From contig JASLAE010000465.1 in NCBI GenBank assembly GCA_030147305.1, positions 1 to 17,649 of the forward strand: a stretch of 17,649 bases of DNA. Direction: 5' to 3'. This document shows, one piece after another, positions 1-7,622 of this stretch; position 1 is the stretch's first letter; each line of letters opens with the position of its first letter. Source of the stretch: Cesiribacter sp. Its GTDB lineage: Bacteria > Bacteroidota > Bacteroidia > Cytophagales > Cyclobacteriaceae. The notes beneath the pieces are model-generated. The model was not told the DNA's origin and searched no databases. It was given only the letters and a program-made list of their open reading frames with translations. A program made the translations under genes and the position numbers.

Positions 1-1920
1 TCAAACCTGCAGAAAAGATTTCCAGAGGCAATAGACCTGCATAATCCCATTATAAGGCTTGGCTTTTGGCCAGGTGGCGATCGTGATGGCAATCCTTTTG
101 TAAATGCTGAAACCACGCTCAAAGTAGCAGAAGAGCTTCGGGCGGCTATCATTGTCTCCTATTACCGCGATGTACGGATTATCAAACGTCGCCTCACCTT
201 TAAGGGAGTAGAAAGACCCCTGGGAGAACTTGAACAAAAATTATACAACCATATTTTTATTCCAGGTTATAAAGCAGATATCAGTAAAACAGAAATAGTA
301 GAAACCCTGCTCAAGATCCGGGCAACTATTAAGGAGCAGCATAATGGTCTTTTCATAAAATATGTTGAAAACCTGATTGCCAAGGTGGAGCTGTTCGGGC
401 TATTCTTCGCTTCCCTGGATATAAGACAAGACAGTTCTGTACACAGCGCATTGTTAGAATGCATTGCTGAAAAGACCAGTCTGTTACCAGATAATTATAA
501 GGAACTTTCGCAGGTAGATAAGATACAACTGCTCCTGCAGGCAAAAGAAATGGCAGATCCAGCCTGCTTCGATAACGAGCTGTATCAGGATACCTTAAAG
601 TCCATGCAGGCCATTCAACGTATTCAGGAGATCAATGGTGAAGAAGGTTGCCACCGTTATATTATCAGCCATGCCACCAGTGCACTTAGTGTTATGGAGG
701 TTTTTGGTCTGATGCACATGAGTGGCTGGGAAAAGGGCAACCTTACGGTAGACATTGTGCCCCTTTTCGAAACAATTGATGACCTGAAAGAAGCCCCCGC
801 AGTGATGCAGGTACTTTATCAAATAAATGAATATAGGACTCATCTGACCGCCAGAAATAATATACAAACCATTATGCTTGGCTTTTCTGATGGCACCAAG
901 GATGGCGGCTATCTCATGGCTAACTGGAGTATATACAAAGCCAAGGAAGAGCTCACCCGAGTATCCAGGGAGAATGGTATAGAAGTAGTTTTTTTCGATG
1001 GCAGGGGGGGACCGCCTGCCAGGGGTGGTGGTAAAACGCATCAGTTTTATGCCTCTATGGGCAAAAACATAGAGAACAAAGAAATACAGCTCACGGTGCA
1101 GGGACAAACCATCACGTCCAACTTTGGTAATACAGATTCCGCACAGTTTAACATGGAGCAGCTCATGCATGCAGGCATCAGCAATGCCCTTTTCCGTACA
1201 CAGGAAACCACACTGGAGCCGCAAGATGAGGAGACCCTGAAAACACTGGCTGATGAAAGCTACAAAGCCTTTAGTGTGCTAAAGCAAAACCCGCTGTTTC
1301 TGGAGTACCTGAGCTTTGCCAGTCCTTTGAAATATTATTCAGAAACCAATATAGCCAGCCGCCCTTCTAAACGGAACAAAGACAAGAAGCTTACCCTGGA
1401 TGATCTCAGGGCCGTACCCTATGTCGGTTCCTGGAGCCAGATAAAACAGAACCTGCCAGGGTATTATGGTGTGGGGCTGGCTTTTCAGAAGCTCGAACAG
1501 GCAGGCAAGTGGGAGAGGGTTCAGCAGTTATACAACAATTCGTTATTTTTTAGAACACTCATTGGAAATTCTGAAATGGCCATGTCAAAGGCATATTTTC
1601 CACTTACACAGTATTTTGAGCATCATCCGGTATATGGCCAGCTGTGGAAAGATTTTCACGAGGAATACCAGCGAACTAAATATTATGTGCTCAAGCTTAG
1701 CGGTAAAGAGCAGTTAATGGATGATAGACCTGTAGATAAACTAAGCATTCAGATGAGGCAGCGTATTGTGTTGCCCCTGACCACAATACAGCAGTATGCC
1801 CTCACAAAAATCAGGGAAATAGAAGCTGGTGGAGAAGACAATAGTTTAAAGCAGGTTTATGAAAAATTAGTAGTACGGTGTTCTTTTGGCATTATCAATG
1901 CGGAACGAAATTCTGCCTGA
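1..1920 (+). CDS. ppc: Phosphoenolpyruvate carboxylase, C-terminal part (5' end outside window)
   Basis: This cytoplasmic enzyme carboxylates phosphoenolpyruvate with bicarbonate to oxaloacetate and so refills the TCA cycle. The frame is open from base 1 to a TGA at 1918-1920, giving 639 residues. PEPC proteins are usually about 850-950 residues, so the N-terminal quarter or more lies upstream. Visible family motifs (residues counted from base 1) are GGDRDGNP (25-32), LDIRQDS (139-145), FSDGTKDGG with the active-site-type lysine K300, DGRGGPPARGGGKTH with R335 and R341, and SRPSKR followed by LRAVPYVGSWSQ. E. coli has GRGGSIGRGG and YSDSAKDAG at the equivalent places, so the catalytic core is intact but of a divergent, Bacteroidota-like type. 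The C-terminus (GIINAERNSA) replaces the usual terminal NTG. A hairpin terminator lies about 110 bases downstream. The family call is secure; allosteric control cannot be judged. Confidence 0.95.
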   Translation, partial: SNLQKRFPEAIDLHNPIIRLGFWPGGDRDGNPFVNAETTLKVAEELRAAIIVSYYRDVRIIKRRLTFKGVERPLGELEQKLYNHIFIPGYKADISKTEIVETLLKIRATIKEQHNGLFIKYVENLIAKVELFGLFFASLDIRQDSSVHSALLECIAEKTSLLPDNYKELSQVDKIQLLLQAKEMADPACFDNELYQDTLKSMQAIQRIQEINGEEGCHRYIISHATSALSVMEVFGLMHMSGWEKGNLTVDIVPLFETIDDLKEAPAVMQVLYQINEYRTHLTARNNIQTIMLGFSDGTKDGGYLMANWSIYKAKEELTRVSRENGIEVVFFDGRGGPPARGGGKTHQFYASMGKNIENKEIQLTVQGQTITSNFGNTDSAQFNMEQLMHAGISNALFRTQETTLEPQDEETLKTLADESYKAFSVLKQNPLFLEYLSFASPLKYYSETNIASRPSKRNKDKKLTLDDLRAVPYVGSWSQIKQNLPGYYGVGLAFQKLEQAGKWERVQQLYNNSLFFRTLIGNSEMAMSKAYFPLTQYFEHHPVYGQLWKDFHEEYQRTKYYVLKLSGKEQLMDDRPVDKLSIQMRQRIVLPLTTIQQYALTKIREIEAGGEDNSLKQVYEKLVVRCSFGIINAERNSA

Positions 1921-2028
1921 TGGTAACTGGCCAGCAGATCATAATTAATTGCAAAATAATAAGGCAATAAATTAGTCCGCTAATATATCTCGTAAGCTGA
2001 AGCAATCTTTAAGAAGTAAAAAATTTAT

Positions 2029-2062
2029 AAAAAGCCCCATACTTATTGTTGGGGCTTTTTTT
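2029..2062 (+). terminator. Rho-independent terminator after ppc
   Basis: A perfect 11-bp inverted repeat, AAAAAGCCCCA (2029-2039) and TGGGGCTTTTT (2050-2060), encloses a 10-base loop and runs into a T7 tract (2056-2062). It sits 108 bases after the ppc stop. The A-rich left arm means it could also act on transcripts from the other strand, but no minus-strand gene is nearby. It separates ppc from the signalling operon. Confidence 0.85.
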
Positions 2063-2087
2063 ATCCCCAAACCAGTACTTAAGTAGC

Positions 2088-2119
2088 TTGGAAAAAGAGT
2101 ATTGGTTAAATTTGTTAAC
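2088..2119 (+). promoter_or_regulatory. Candidate Bacteroidota promoter with overlapping inverted repeat
   Basis: TAAATTTG at 2107-2114 fits the Bacteroidota -7 consensus TAnnTTTG. A TTG at 2088-2090 lies 16 bases upstream, slightly closer than the usual -33 element. The inverted repeat GTTAA-N5-TTAAC (2105-2119) straddles the -7 box, so a dimeric regulator could bind over the core promoter. It lies after the ppc terminator and about 100 bases before the kinase start, as expected for the operon promoter. This rests on pattern matching only; an 8-base degenerate box can occur by chance in AT-rich DNA. Confidence 0.4.
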
Positions 2120-2216
2120 TTGGGTGGATTGTAACTTTCTCGTTCCCCCGGGGAATAATACTAATAGAGTCAAGGCACCACTTATCAAAACCAGCTTATA
2201 TCTTTTGAAGAAGGGA

Positions 2217-5200
2217 ATGAAAATCATTGAGAATCTCAAGATCAGAGATAAGTTAATTCTACTGCTTTTAATATTACTATTACCCCTGTTGTACTTTGTA
2301 TATAATGTCATCGACAGAGAAACTCAGGAAAGCCGAGAGTTGGAGGATATCTCTAATGATCTTACAGAATCCAGGTTAATTTCTAATCTTATCCATGAAT
2401 TTCAGAAGGAAAGGGCTAGAATAATTCCTGCTTCAGAAGGCGACTCTATTTTTCTGGTGGAGGCCATGGTGCAGCGTTCAAACACCAATGATGCTGAAAG
2501 GGCCCTAAAAAAGTTTTTAGACAATACCAATCGGTCTTTTTCTGATATAAATTTAATTAGTGAATTAGAGCAATATCGGTCTCAACTTGATAACAATACA
2601 CTTAACACGGAGCAATTTAGAAATTATTCTAATCTGCTTTTATCCAGATTTCTGTACAGGATCGATGATAATGCAACCAGTATCAACAATGTGCATTTGA
2701 CGAGAGAGATGTTAAGCATCCGGTACCTGATAGAAACCAAAGTGCAGTTTGGCAGGAGCAGAACCCTGCTGGTGCGGGTTTTCAAAAATGATTCACTCAC
2801 CTATACAGACTATGCACAGCTGGTTACCCTTAGAGAGTTACACAGGACCGCACTTGAAAACTTCAATCGCTATGCCAGCCTTCCTGCACAGCAAGAACTT
2901 AAAAAGATTTTATCATCGAAAGCCTATCAGGCAGTCTGGGCTTTAACACTTCAGCTGGAAAGAAACCCGGCCATAGATCTTGGACCATACGATCACAGGA
3001 AAAATTTCTTACTGTTTACCAGCAGTGTGGAATCCTTTAGCAGGCTGGAAGGATCCATGCTCACCTCAATCAACAAACAGGTAGAAGAGGAAAATTCCGG
3101 TAAACATAGAGCCCTAAGCTTTTTTATAGGTCTGCTGATCTTCTCTCTGATCTTAGCGGCCATGCTTGCTTTTTATATCATATCCCTTATTTCCAACTCA
3201 CTGACAAGCCTTAGAAAAGCCTCTGATCAGGTTCGGCTGGGGGCAATCGATGTGGTGATCAACATAGACAGCACCGATGAAATTGGCGAAGTAGCACAGT
3301 CTTTCAGGGGCGTTGTACAGAAGAATATAGCATTGACCAAAGTAGTCCAGGCCATAGGTGCAGGCAAATACGATGTGGAAGTGGAAGTGCATAGCAAGCA
3401 GGATATTCTAAGCGCAGCCATCAAGGAGATGAAGGATAACCTTCAGTATTATACCCGGGAAAGTGCCAACAGAGATTGGGTAGTGACAGGTATAGGAGAT
3501 CTTAACACCATTATTGCCGGAGATACAGTACTGGAAGGCGTGGCAGAAAAAGTCATTTCCTTTATGTGCAATTACAGCAAATCAGACGCTGGCATTATTT
3601 ACCTCTATAACGAAGGGGGCAACCTGCAGCCGGCTGCAAGCTATGGCATAAATGCAAATCAAGATCAATTACCCGCTTATCCTTTAGGGCACGGACAAGT
3701 TGGACAGGCGGTAGCAGAAAGAAAGATAAAAATCTTGGAAAACGTATCCCAGGAATATCTCAGGTTTGAAACTGGCATCGCAAAAATAAACCCAGCGACC
3801 ATAGCCATTGTACCCCTGTATTTCAACGAAGCCATCGTTGGCGCTTTGGAGCTTGGTGCCCGTAAACCTTACAACGACCTGGATCAGGATTTTTTCAGAA
3901 ATGCTGCAGATCGTATCTCCATACTCATGCATAGCTTGTACATCCATTTGCGTACACAGGAGTTGCTGTATGAGACGCAAAATCAGGCAGAAGAGCTTGA
4001 AACACAGCAGGAAGAGCTGCGCCAGTTAAATGCAGAATTGAAGGCCTCTGAAGAAGAACTTAAAGTAAGCCAGGAAGAGCTTCAGGAAAAGAATTCTGAA
4101 CTCGAAGAAAAAGCGCAGCAGCTGGAAGAGCAGTTTGAAGCCGTACACAATAAAAACCAGGCCCTGGAAGATGCCCGTGAGGCAATTGAACTGAAAATGC
4201 AGCAGGTAGAAACGGTTAGTAAATACAAAAGCGATTTTCTGGCAAATATGTCGCATGAGCTCCGCACGCCACTCAACAGCATTTTAATTTTATCTCGCCT
4301 GCTGGCCGATAATAACGAACAGACTCTTAGTGAAAAACAGGCAGAACACGCCATGATCATCCACAGGTCTGGAGCAGACCTGCTTAAACTGATCAATGAA
4401 ATACTGGATCTTTCCAAAATAGAATCCGGTCAGATAAAACTTGAACTGGAGGAAGTAAAGCTTAAGGAGTTAGCCATCCAGGACAGTTTCAATGCAATAG
4501 CTGCGAGTAAGAACATAGCCTTTGATGTGGCATTTGCAGCAGGAATGAATGAAACAATTACCACAGATCGCTTTCGTTTACAGCAGATCCTGCGGAACTT
4601 CCTCAGCAATGCCTTTAAATTTACACCAACAGGTGGCAAAGTAACTTTATCTGTATTTCCATTACAGGACAAAAAGACTTTCCATAACAAGCACCTCAAA
4701 GAATACAAAGATATCATTGCATTTGCAGTAAGTGATTCGGGAGTAGGGATCTCCCAAGAAAAACAGGAGCTTGTATTCGAAGCATTTCAACAGGCAGATA
4801 CTTCAACTACCCGAAAATTTGGTGGAACAGGTTTGGGCTTAACCATTAGCCGCGAATTAGCCACCCTGCTGGGGGGTGAAATTGAGCTGAAAAGTGAGGA
4901 AGGAAAGGGCAGCACCTTTACGCTGTACCTGCCACAAAATTTCTCCCATAGCCAGGATGATAAACCGGAGATTAAAAAGTCTGAGAACCTGCAAAACAGG
5001 GTAACCCCCATCAATAGAGTATTTGAAGAGATAGATACCAGGGAGAAGAAAGAAATCTCTTTGCTAATTATAGAAGATGATAAAGGCTTTAATGAAGTAC
5101 TCACTGATTTCTCTTTAGCTAAAAAATTTAAGGTACATCAGGCCTATACCGGGCGACAGGGACTTCAACTGGCCAAAGAAGTTAAACCCGATGCGATCCT

Positions 5201-6224
5201 GCTCGACATTAACCTGCCAGACATAACCGGTTGGGATGTACTGAAGCAAATTCGGGAGGACAGCGCACTCAGACATGTGAATGTTCACGTAATGTCTGCT
5301 TATGACCGAGAGGTGGTAGGAAACCATCAGGAACACGATGAGTACCTGCCAAAACCTGTAACGCTTGAGATGCTGAACAAGGCCTTCACAACTATTGGAT
5401 CGTCTACGAACAAATCAATCGAGAATATTCTCATTGTAGAAGATAATGAGGTAGAGAACAAGGCTATTGGTGAACTGCTGCTTTCGCATGGTCTCAATTC
5501 TGTATCGGCTTATTCTACCGAGGAAGCCGAACAAATATTGGCAAGGCAAAAAATTGACTGCATCATTCTGGATTTAAACTTACCCGGGACAAAAGGAAAT
5601 GTATGGATGGAATCCATCCGTGCAAAGAAGGGCTTATCTAATATACCCATCATTATATATTCGGGCAAAGACTTGAGCGAAACAGAAGAGGCCAGGTTAA
5701 AACAATACGCAAACACCATTATCATTAAAAACGAGTATTCATATATGCGTTTACTCGATGAAGTGCAGCTATTCCTGCATAAGGTGAACCAAAAACTTCC
5801 GGTAGGGAAAGATTTTACAATGAAGCTGCATGTACCTGAAGAAGTTTTATTGAACAAAAAGGCGCTCGTTGTAGATGATGATGTACGGAATGTGTATTCA
5901 CTGTGCAGCATGCTGGAGCTGCAGGGCATGGAAATAGTTGTAGCATATAATGGCAATGAAGCGCTTGAAAAGCTGGAAGCTATTAAAGATATTGATGTAG
6001 TGCTTATGGATGTAATGATGCCGGAAATGGATGGTATTGAGGCGATTAAGCGTATCAGGCAGGAATATCAGTTTAAACAACTACCGATCATTGCTTTAAC
6101 AGCAAAAGCAATGAAAGGCGACAGAGAAAAATGCCTGGAAGCAGGTGCTTCTGACTATATCACAAAACCAGTGGATATAGAAAAACTACTGTCACTGATG
6201 CGGGTATGGTTGTATGAAGCCTGA
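2217..6224 (+). CDS. Membrane hybrid histidine kinase: sensor-HAMP-GAF-HisKA-HATPase-REC-REC-REC
   Basis: This 1335-residue sensor kinase starts at ATG 2217, preceded by AAGAAGGGA and directly followed by a basic stretch and the first membrane helix. Order (approximate residues): TM1 12-30; extracytoplasmic helical domain 50-285 resembling NIT sensors (LIHEFQKERAR); TM2 300-322; HAMP 323-370, probably followed by a second HAMP-like segment to ~413; GAF 423-575; Glu/Gln-rich coiled coil 578-668; HisKA with phospho-acceptor H680 in SHELRTPLNS; HATPase with N798 (N box), DSGVG at D840 and GGTGLGL at 869-875; three receivers with acceptor Asp D997, D1119 and D1265. Each receiver keeps its acidic pocket, Ser/Thr and Lys. 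No Hpt domain or DNA-binding output is present. The stop overlaps the cheR start by 11 bases, implying translational coupling. The ligand is unknown; the NIT assignment is tentative. Confidence 0.92.
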   Translation: MKIIENLKIRDKLILLLLILLLPLLYFVYNVIDRETQESRELEDISNDLTESRLISNLIHEFQKERARIIPASEGDSIFLVEAMVQRSNTNDAERALKKFLDNTNRSFSDINLISELEQYRSQLDNNTLNTEQFRNYSNLLLSRFLYRIDDNATSINNVHLTREMLSIRYLIETKVQFGRSRTLLVRVFKNDSLTYTDYAQLVTLRELHRTALENFNRYASLPAQQELKKILSSKAYQAVWALTLQLERNPAIDLGPYDHRKNFLLFTSSVESFSRLEGSMLTSINKQVEEENSGKHRALSFFIGLLIFSLILAAMLAFYIISLISNSLTSLRKASDQVRLGAIDVVINIDSTDEIGEVAQSFRGVVQKNIALTKVVQAIGAGKYDVEVEVHSKQDILSAAIKEMKDNLQYYTRESANRDWVVTGIGDLNTIIAGDTVLEGVAEKVISFMCNYSKSDAGIIYLYNEGGNLQPAASYGINANQDQLPAYPLGHGQVGQAVAERKIKILENVSQEYLRFETGIAKINPATIAIVPLYFNEAIVGALELGARKPYNDLDQDFFRNAADRISILMHSLYIHLRTQELLYETQNQAEELETQQEELRQLNAELKASEEELKVSQEELQEKNSELEEKAQQLEEQFEAVHNKNQALEDAREAIELKMQQVETVSKYKSDFLANMSHELRTPLNSILILSRLLADNNEQTLSEKQAEHAMIIHRSGADLLKLINEILDLSKIESGQIKLELEEVKLKELAIQDSFNAIAASKNIAFDVAFAAGMNETITTDRFRLQQILRNFLSNAFKFTPTGGKVTLSVFPLQDKKTFHNKHLKEYKDIIAFAVSDSGVGISQEKQELVFEAFQQADTSTTRKFGGTGLGLTISRELATLLGGEIELKSEEGKGSTFTLYLPQNFSHSQDDKPEIKKSENLQNRVTPINRVFEEIDTREKKEISLLIIEDDKGFNEVLTDFSLAKKFKVHQAYTGRQGLQLAKEVKPDAILLDINLPDITGWDVLKQIREDSALRHVNVHVMSAYDREVVGNHQEHDEYLPKPVTLEMLNKAFTTIGSSTNKSIENILIVEDNEVENKAIGELLLSHGLNSVSAYSTEEAEQILARQKIDCIILDLNLPGTKGNVWMESIRAKKGLSNIPIIIYSGKDLSETEEARLKQYANTIIIKNEYSYMRLLDEVQLFLHKVNQKLPVGKDFTMKLHVPEEVLLNKKALVVDDDVRNVYSLCSMLELQGMEIVVAYNGNEALEKLEAIKDIDVVLMDVMMPEMDGIEAIKRIRQEYQFKQLPIIALTAKAMKGDREKCLEAGASDYITKPVDIEKLLSLMRVWLYEA

Positions 6225-7047
6225 TCAAGATGAAGCACTATTTGAACAACAGGTAGATACCCTGATACAGGATATTTTGACAGCTTATGGCTATGATTTT
6301 ACAGAGTATGCAAAGGCTTCGATTTACCGGAGAGTAAAAAGATTTCTGGCGAACAACCGGCTGTTGAACATGAATTCACTGCGAAGCGCCATTTTCAGCG
6401 ACAGCTATTTTTTTGAGAATTTCCTGCAGGAGATCACTGTAAATGTTACGGAGATGTTCCGTGACCCCAGCTTTTTTCTGGCACTGCGAAAGAAGGTACT
6501 GCCAATGCTTTCAACATACCCCCATATTAAAATCTGGGATGCCGGATGCTCAACAGGTGAAGAGCTGTTCTCACTGGCAATTCTTTTAAAAGAAGAAGGT
6601 TTGCTGGAACGTGCCAAAATATATGCAACCGATATTAATCAGAAAGTGCTGAAACAAGCCAAAGAAGGTATTTTTTCGGCCCATCATATTGCTGCCTATA
6701 CGGCTGGTTACTATGCTGCAGGGGGTAAACAGGAGTTCTCCAACTATTTCTTCAGTAATTATGGAAGCTTAAAATTCGATGCAACGCTCATTAAAAATGT
6801 TGTTTTTTATCCCCACAATTTAGCCACAGATTTTTCCTTCAATGAATTCAATCTTATCCTCTGTCGTAATGTGCTAATCTATTTTAACAGAAATCTGCAG
6901 GACCGGGTATTTAAGCTGTTCGATGATAGCCTGGTAAGTTTGGGATATCTAGCTTTGGGTAAAAAAGAATCGCTTTCTCTGTTTGAAATCAACAAAAAGT
7001 ATGATTATGCAGATAAAGAGAACCGTATATACCGCAAAGTAAAATAA
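6214..7047 (+). CDS. cheR: CheR-family protein-glutamate O-methyltransferase
   Basis: This 277-residue cytoplasmic enzyme is predicted to transfer methyl groups from S-adenosylmethionine to glutamate side chains of a partner protein. An N-terminal helical domain with the family pattern YDFTEYAKASIYRRVKR (27-43) precedes the methyltransferase domain. Visible motifs are VTEMFRDP (78-85), SAM-binding WDAGCSTGEE (108-117), ATDIN (138-142), and ILCRNVLIYF (215-224). The length matches ordinary single-domain CheR, and no TPR or receptor-tethering C-terminal extension is seen. It starts inside the last codons of the upstream kinase gene and its TAA overlaps the next ATG by one base (TAATG), so it is made as part of a coupled set. 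Its substrate is not obvious because no chemoreceptor is encoded here. Family assignment is firm; a role in chemotaxis proper is not supported. Confidence 0.93.
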   Translation: MKPDQDEALFEQQVDTLIQDILTAYGYDFTEYAKASIYRRVKRFLANNRLLNMNSLRSAIFSDSYFFENFLQEITVNVTEMFRDPSFFLALRKKVLPMLSTYPHIKIWDAGCSTGEELFSLAILLKEEGLLERAKIYATDINQKVLKQAKEGIFSAHHIAAYTAGYYAAGGKQEFSNYFFSNYGSLKFDATLIKNVVFYPHNLATDFSFNEFNLILCRNVLIYFNRNLQDRVFKLFDDSLVSLGYLALGKKESLSLFEINKKYDYADKENRIYRKVK

Positions 7048-7622
7048 TGAAGCAGCGGATTCGTCTGATTGTAATAGGAGGGTCCTGGGGCGGCATTCAT
7101 GCGTCTGTGGAAATTTTAAAGGATTTGCCTGAAGACTTTCGTGTGCCCATCATATTAGTGCTTCACAGGCTCCGGAATGGTGAAAGTGGCCTACAGCAGA
7201 TATTTGCTAAAAAGATTAAGCTAAAAGCCCGCGAAATTGAAGAAAAAGAGTTTGTCGAGAATGGTGTGCTTTACCTGGCGCCAGCTAATTATCATGTACT
7301 GCTGGAAAAAGATTTTAGCTTTTCACTGGATAGTTCTGAACCTGAAAATTATTCAAGACCATCCATTGATGTTACCTTTAGCAGTGCAGCCCGTGTTGCT
7401 GGTGCAGAAACGGCTGGTATATTGCTGAGCGGCGCCAGCAAAGATGGAAGCCAGGGCCTAAAAAAAATTGCTCAGCAAGGAGGAATGGCCATTGTGCAAG
7501 ATCCGGATGAAGCAGAAGTTGATACAATGCCAAAAGCTGCAATAGAGATTATTCCGGACTGTTGTATATTTACAATCGAAAGAATAAAAGCCTTTCTCAG
7601 TACGCTGCATGAATTCAACTAA
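7047..7622 (+). CDS. cheB: CheB-type methylesterase domain protein without receiver domain
   Basis: This 191-residue protein corresponds to the catalytic CheB_methylest domain alone. The usual N-terminal receiver of about 120 residues and the linker are absent. The predicted Ser-His-Asp triad is in place: S13 in IGGSWGG, H40 in VLHRLRN, and D133 in LLSGASKDGSQG. The substrate-site strand RPSIDVTFSSAA (104-115) is also conserved. It should hydrolyse glutamyl methyl esters, or deamidate glutamine, on whatever CheR modifies. Because it has no receiver of its own, control by phosphorylation would have to come through a partner, plausibly one of the four receivers in the flanking kinases. Its start overlaps the cheR stop by one base, and its 3' end overlaps the next gene by 14 bases. 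Confidence 0.92.
   Translation: MKQRIRLIVIGGSWGGIHASVEILKDLPEDFRVPIILVLHRLRNGESGLQQIFAKKIKLKAREIEEKEFVENGVLYLAPANYHVLLEKDFSFSLDSSEPENYSRPSIDVTFSSAARVAGAETAGILLSGASKDGSQGLKKIAQQGGMAIVQDPDEAEVDTMPKAAIEIIPDCCIFTIERIKAFLSTLHEFN

Noticed and set aside
385..387. GTG at 385 as the ppc start
   Set aside because: The frame is open from base 1 and already contains the PEPC motif GGDRDGNP at residues 25-32, upstream of this codon.
595..1224. 209-codon minus-strand open frame opposite ppc
   Set aside because: It is entirely antisense to conserved PEPC catalytic codons, and its translation shows no domain or plausible composition.
2046..2216. 57-codon in-frame upstream extension of the hybrid kinase from a TTG at 2046
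   Set aside because: It would begin inside the ppc terminator and run through the likely promoter. ATG 2217 has a purine-rich site just before it and leads straight into the basic-plus-hydrophobic N-terminus expected of a membrane sensor.
5510..5956. 148-codon minus-strand open frame opposite the second and third receiver domains
   Set aside because: It is a shadow of well-conserved receiver codons; the Ser/Phe-rich translation has no recognisable motif.
6214..7622. CheR and CheB as part of a flagellar chemotaxis operon
   Set aside because: No cheA, cheW, cheY, receptor or flagellar gene is present, and the genes overlap kinases instead. The gene symbols describe family, not chemotaxis function.
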